Below are positions 63,995 through 64,000 of a stretch of 64,000 nucleotides of DNA, in pieces. The stretch comes from Carposina sasakii. Taxonomy: Eukaryota; Arthropoda; Insecta; Lepidoptera; Carposinidae. Within the stretch, counting starts at the first letter, position 1. Each line of letters starts with the position of its first letter. The notes under the pieces are model-generated. The model ran no database searches and was not told the origin of the DNA. It saw only the letters and a program-made list of their open reading frames with translations. The stretch is from NCBI GenBank assembly GCA_014607495.2, contig CP053170.1:7440001-7504000 (forward strand). The letters run 5' to 3'. The position numbers and the translations under genes were made by a program.

Positions 63995-64000
63995 AAATTT

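Overview
The window is nuclear DNA of an insect, most likely a moth or butterfly. It is AT-rich and packed with short non-autonomous transposons. Genes have many small exons with canonical GT/AG borders. Many insertions are of types common in Lepidoptera: RTE-type LINEs with TGA/ATG-repeat tails, Helitron-like pieces ending in CTAG after a 'cacgcggacg' motif, hAT and other MITEs. No rRNA, tRNA gene, CRISPR array or bacterial-type operon was found. The order-level call is an inference from these features, not from a database match.

Left third (1-21,745, + strand): seven exons of an extracellular cathepsin-B-like, somatomedin-B-containing protein of the TINAG/TINAGL1 family (Drosophila Swim type). 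The introns are swollen by repeats and the first exon(s) lie left of the window. The catalytic Cys position is Asp, and one exon carries a one-base frameshift in a G run.

Middle (26,856-45,161): two paralogous caspase genes in tail-to-tail orientation, each with four exons and the same intron phases. The left copy (+) has a compact locus and a Lys where the S1-pocket Arg is expected. The right copy (-) keeps that Arg, but its third intron has grown to about 11 kb because a 7.2-kb Ty3/gypsy LTR retrotransposon (LTRs of equal length that read identically) and RTE LINE fragments landed in it. An RTE LINE split by a hAT MITE lies between the Swim-like gene and the caspases.

Right third (47,321-60,985): a complete Maverick/Polinton, 13.7 kb, with a perfect 6-bp target duplication (AACAAA) and about 225-bp terminal inverted repeats that are themselves hairpins. 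It carries, mostly on the minus strand, protein-primed DNA polymerase B, packaging ATPase, retroviral-type integrase, adenovirus-type cysteine protease, a major-capsid-type protein and several small ORFs. Several of these are broken by frameshifts or a stop. Between the polymerase and the right TIR sit two divergently transcribed, intron-containing genes of unknown function with intact reading frames, the most novel content of the window.

Right edge (63,202-64,000): the first two exons of an ethanolaminephosphotransferase-like gene (EPT1/SELENOI type, + strand) that runs out of the window.

Coordinates and splice sites were read by eye; family names come from recognised motifs. Repeat borders are approximate unless a target duplication is quoted.
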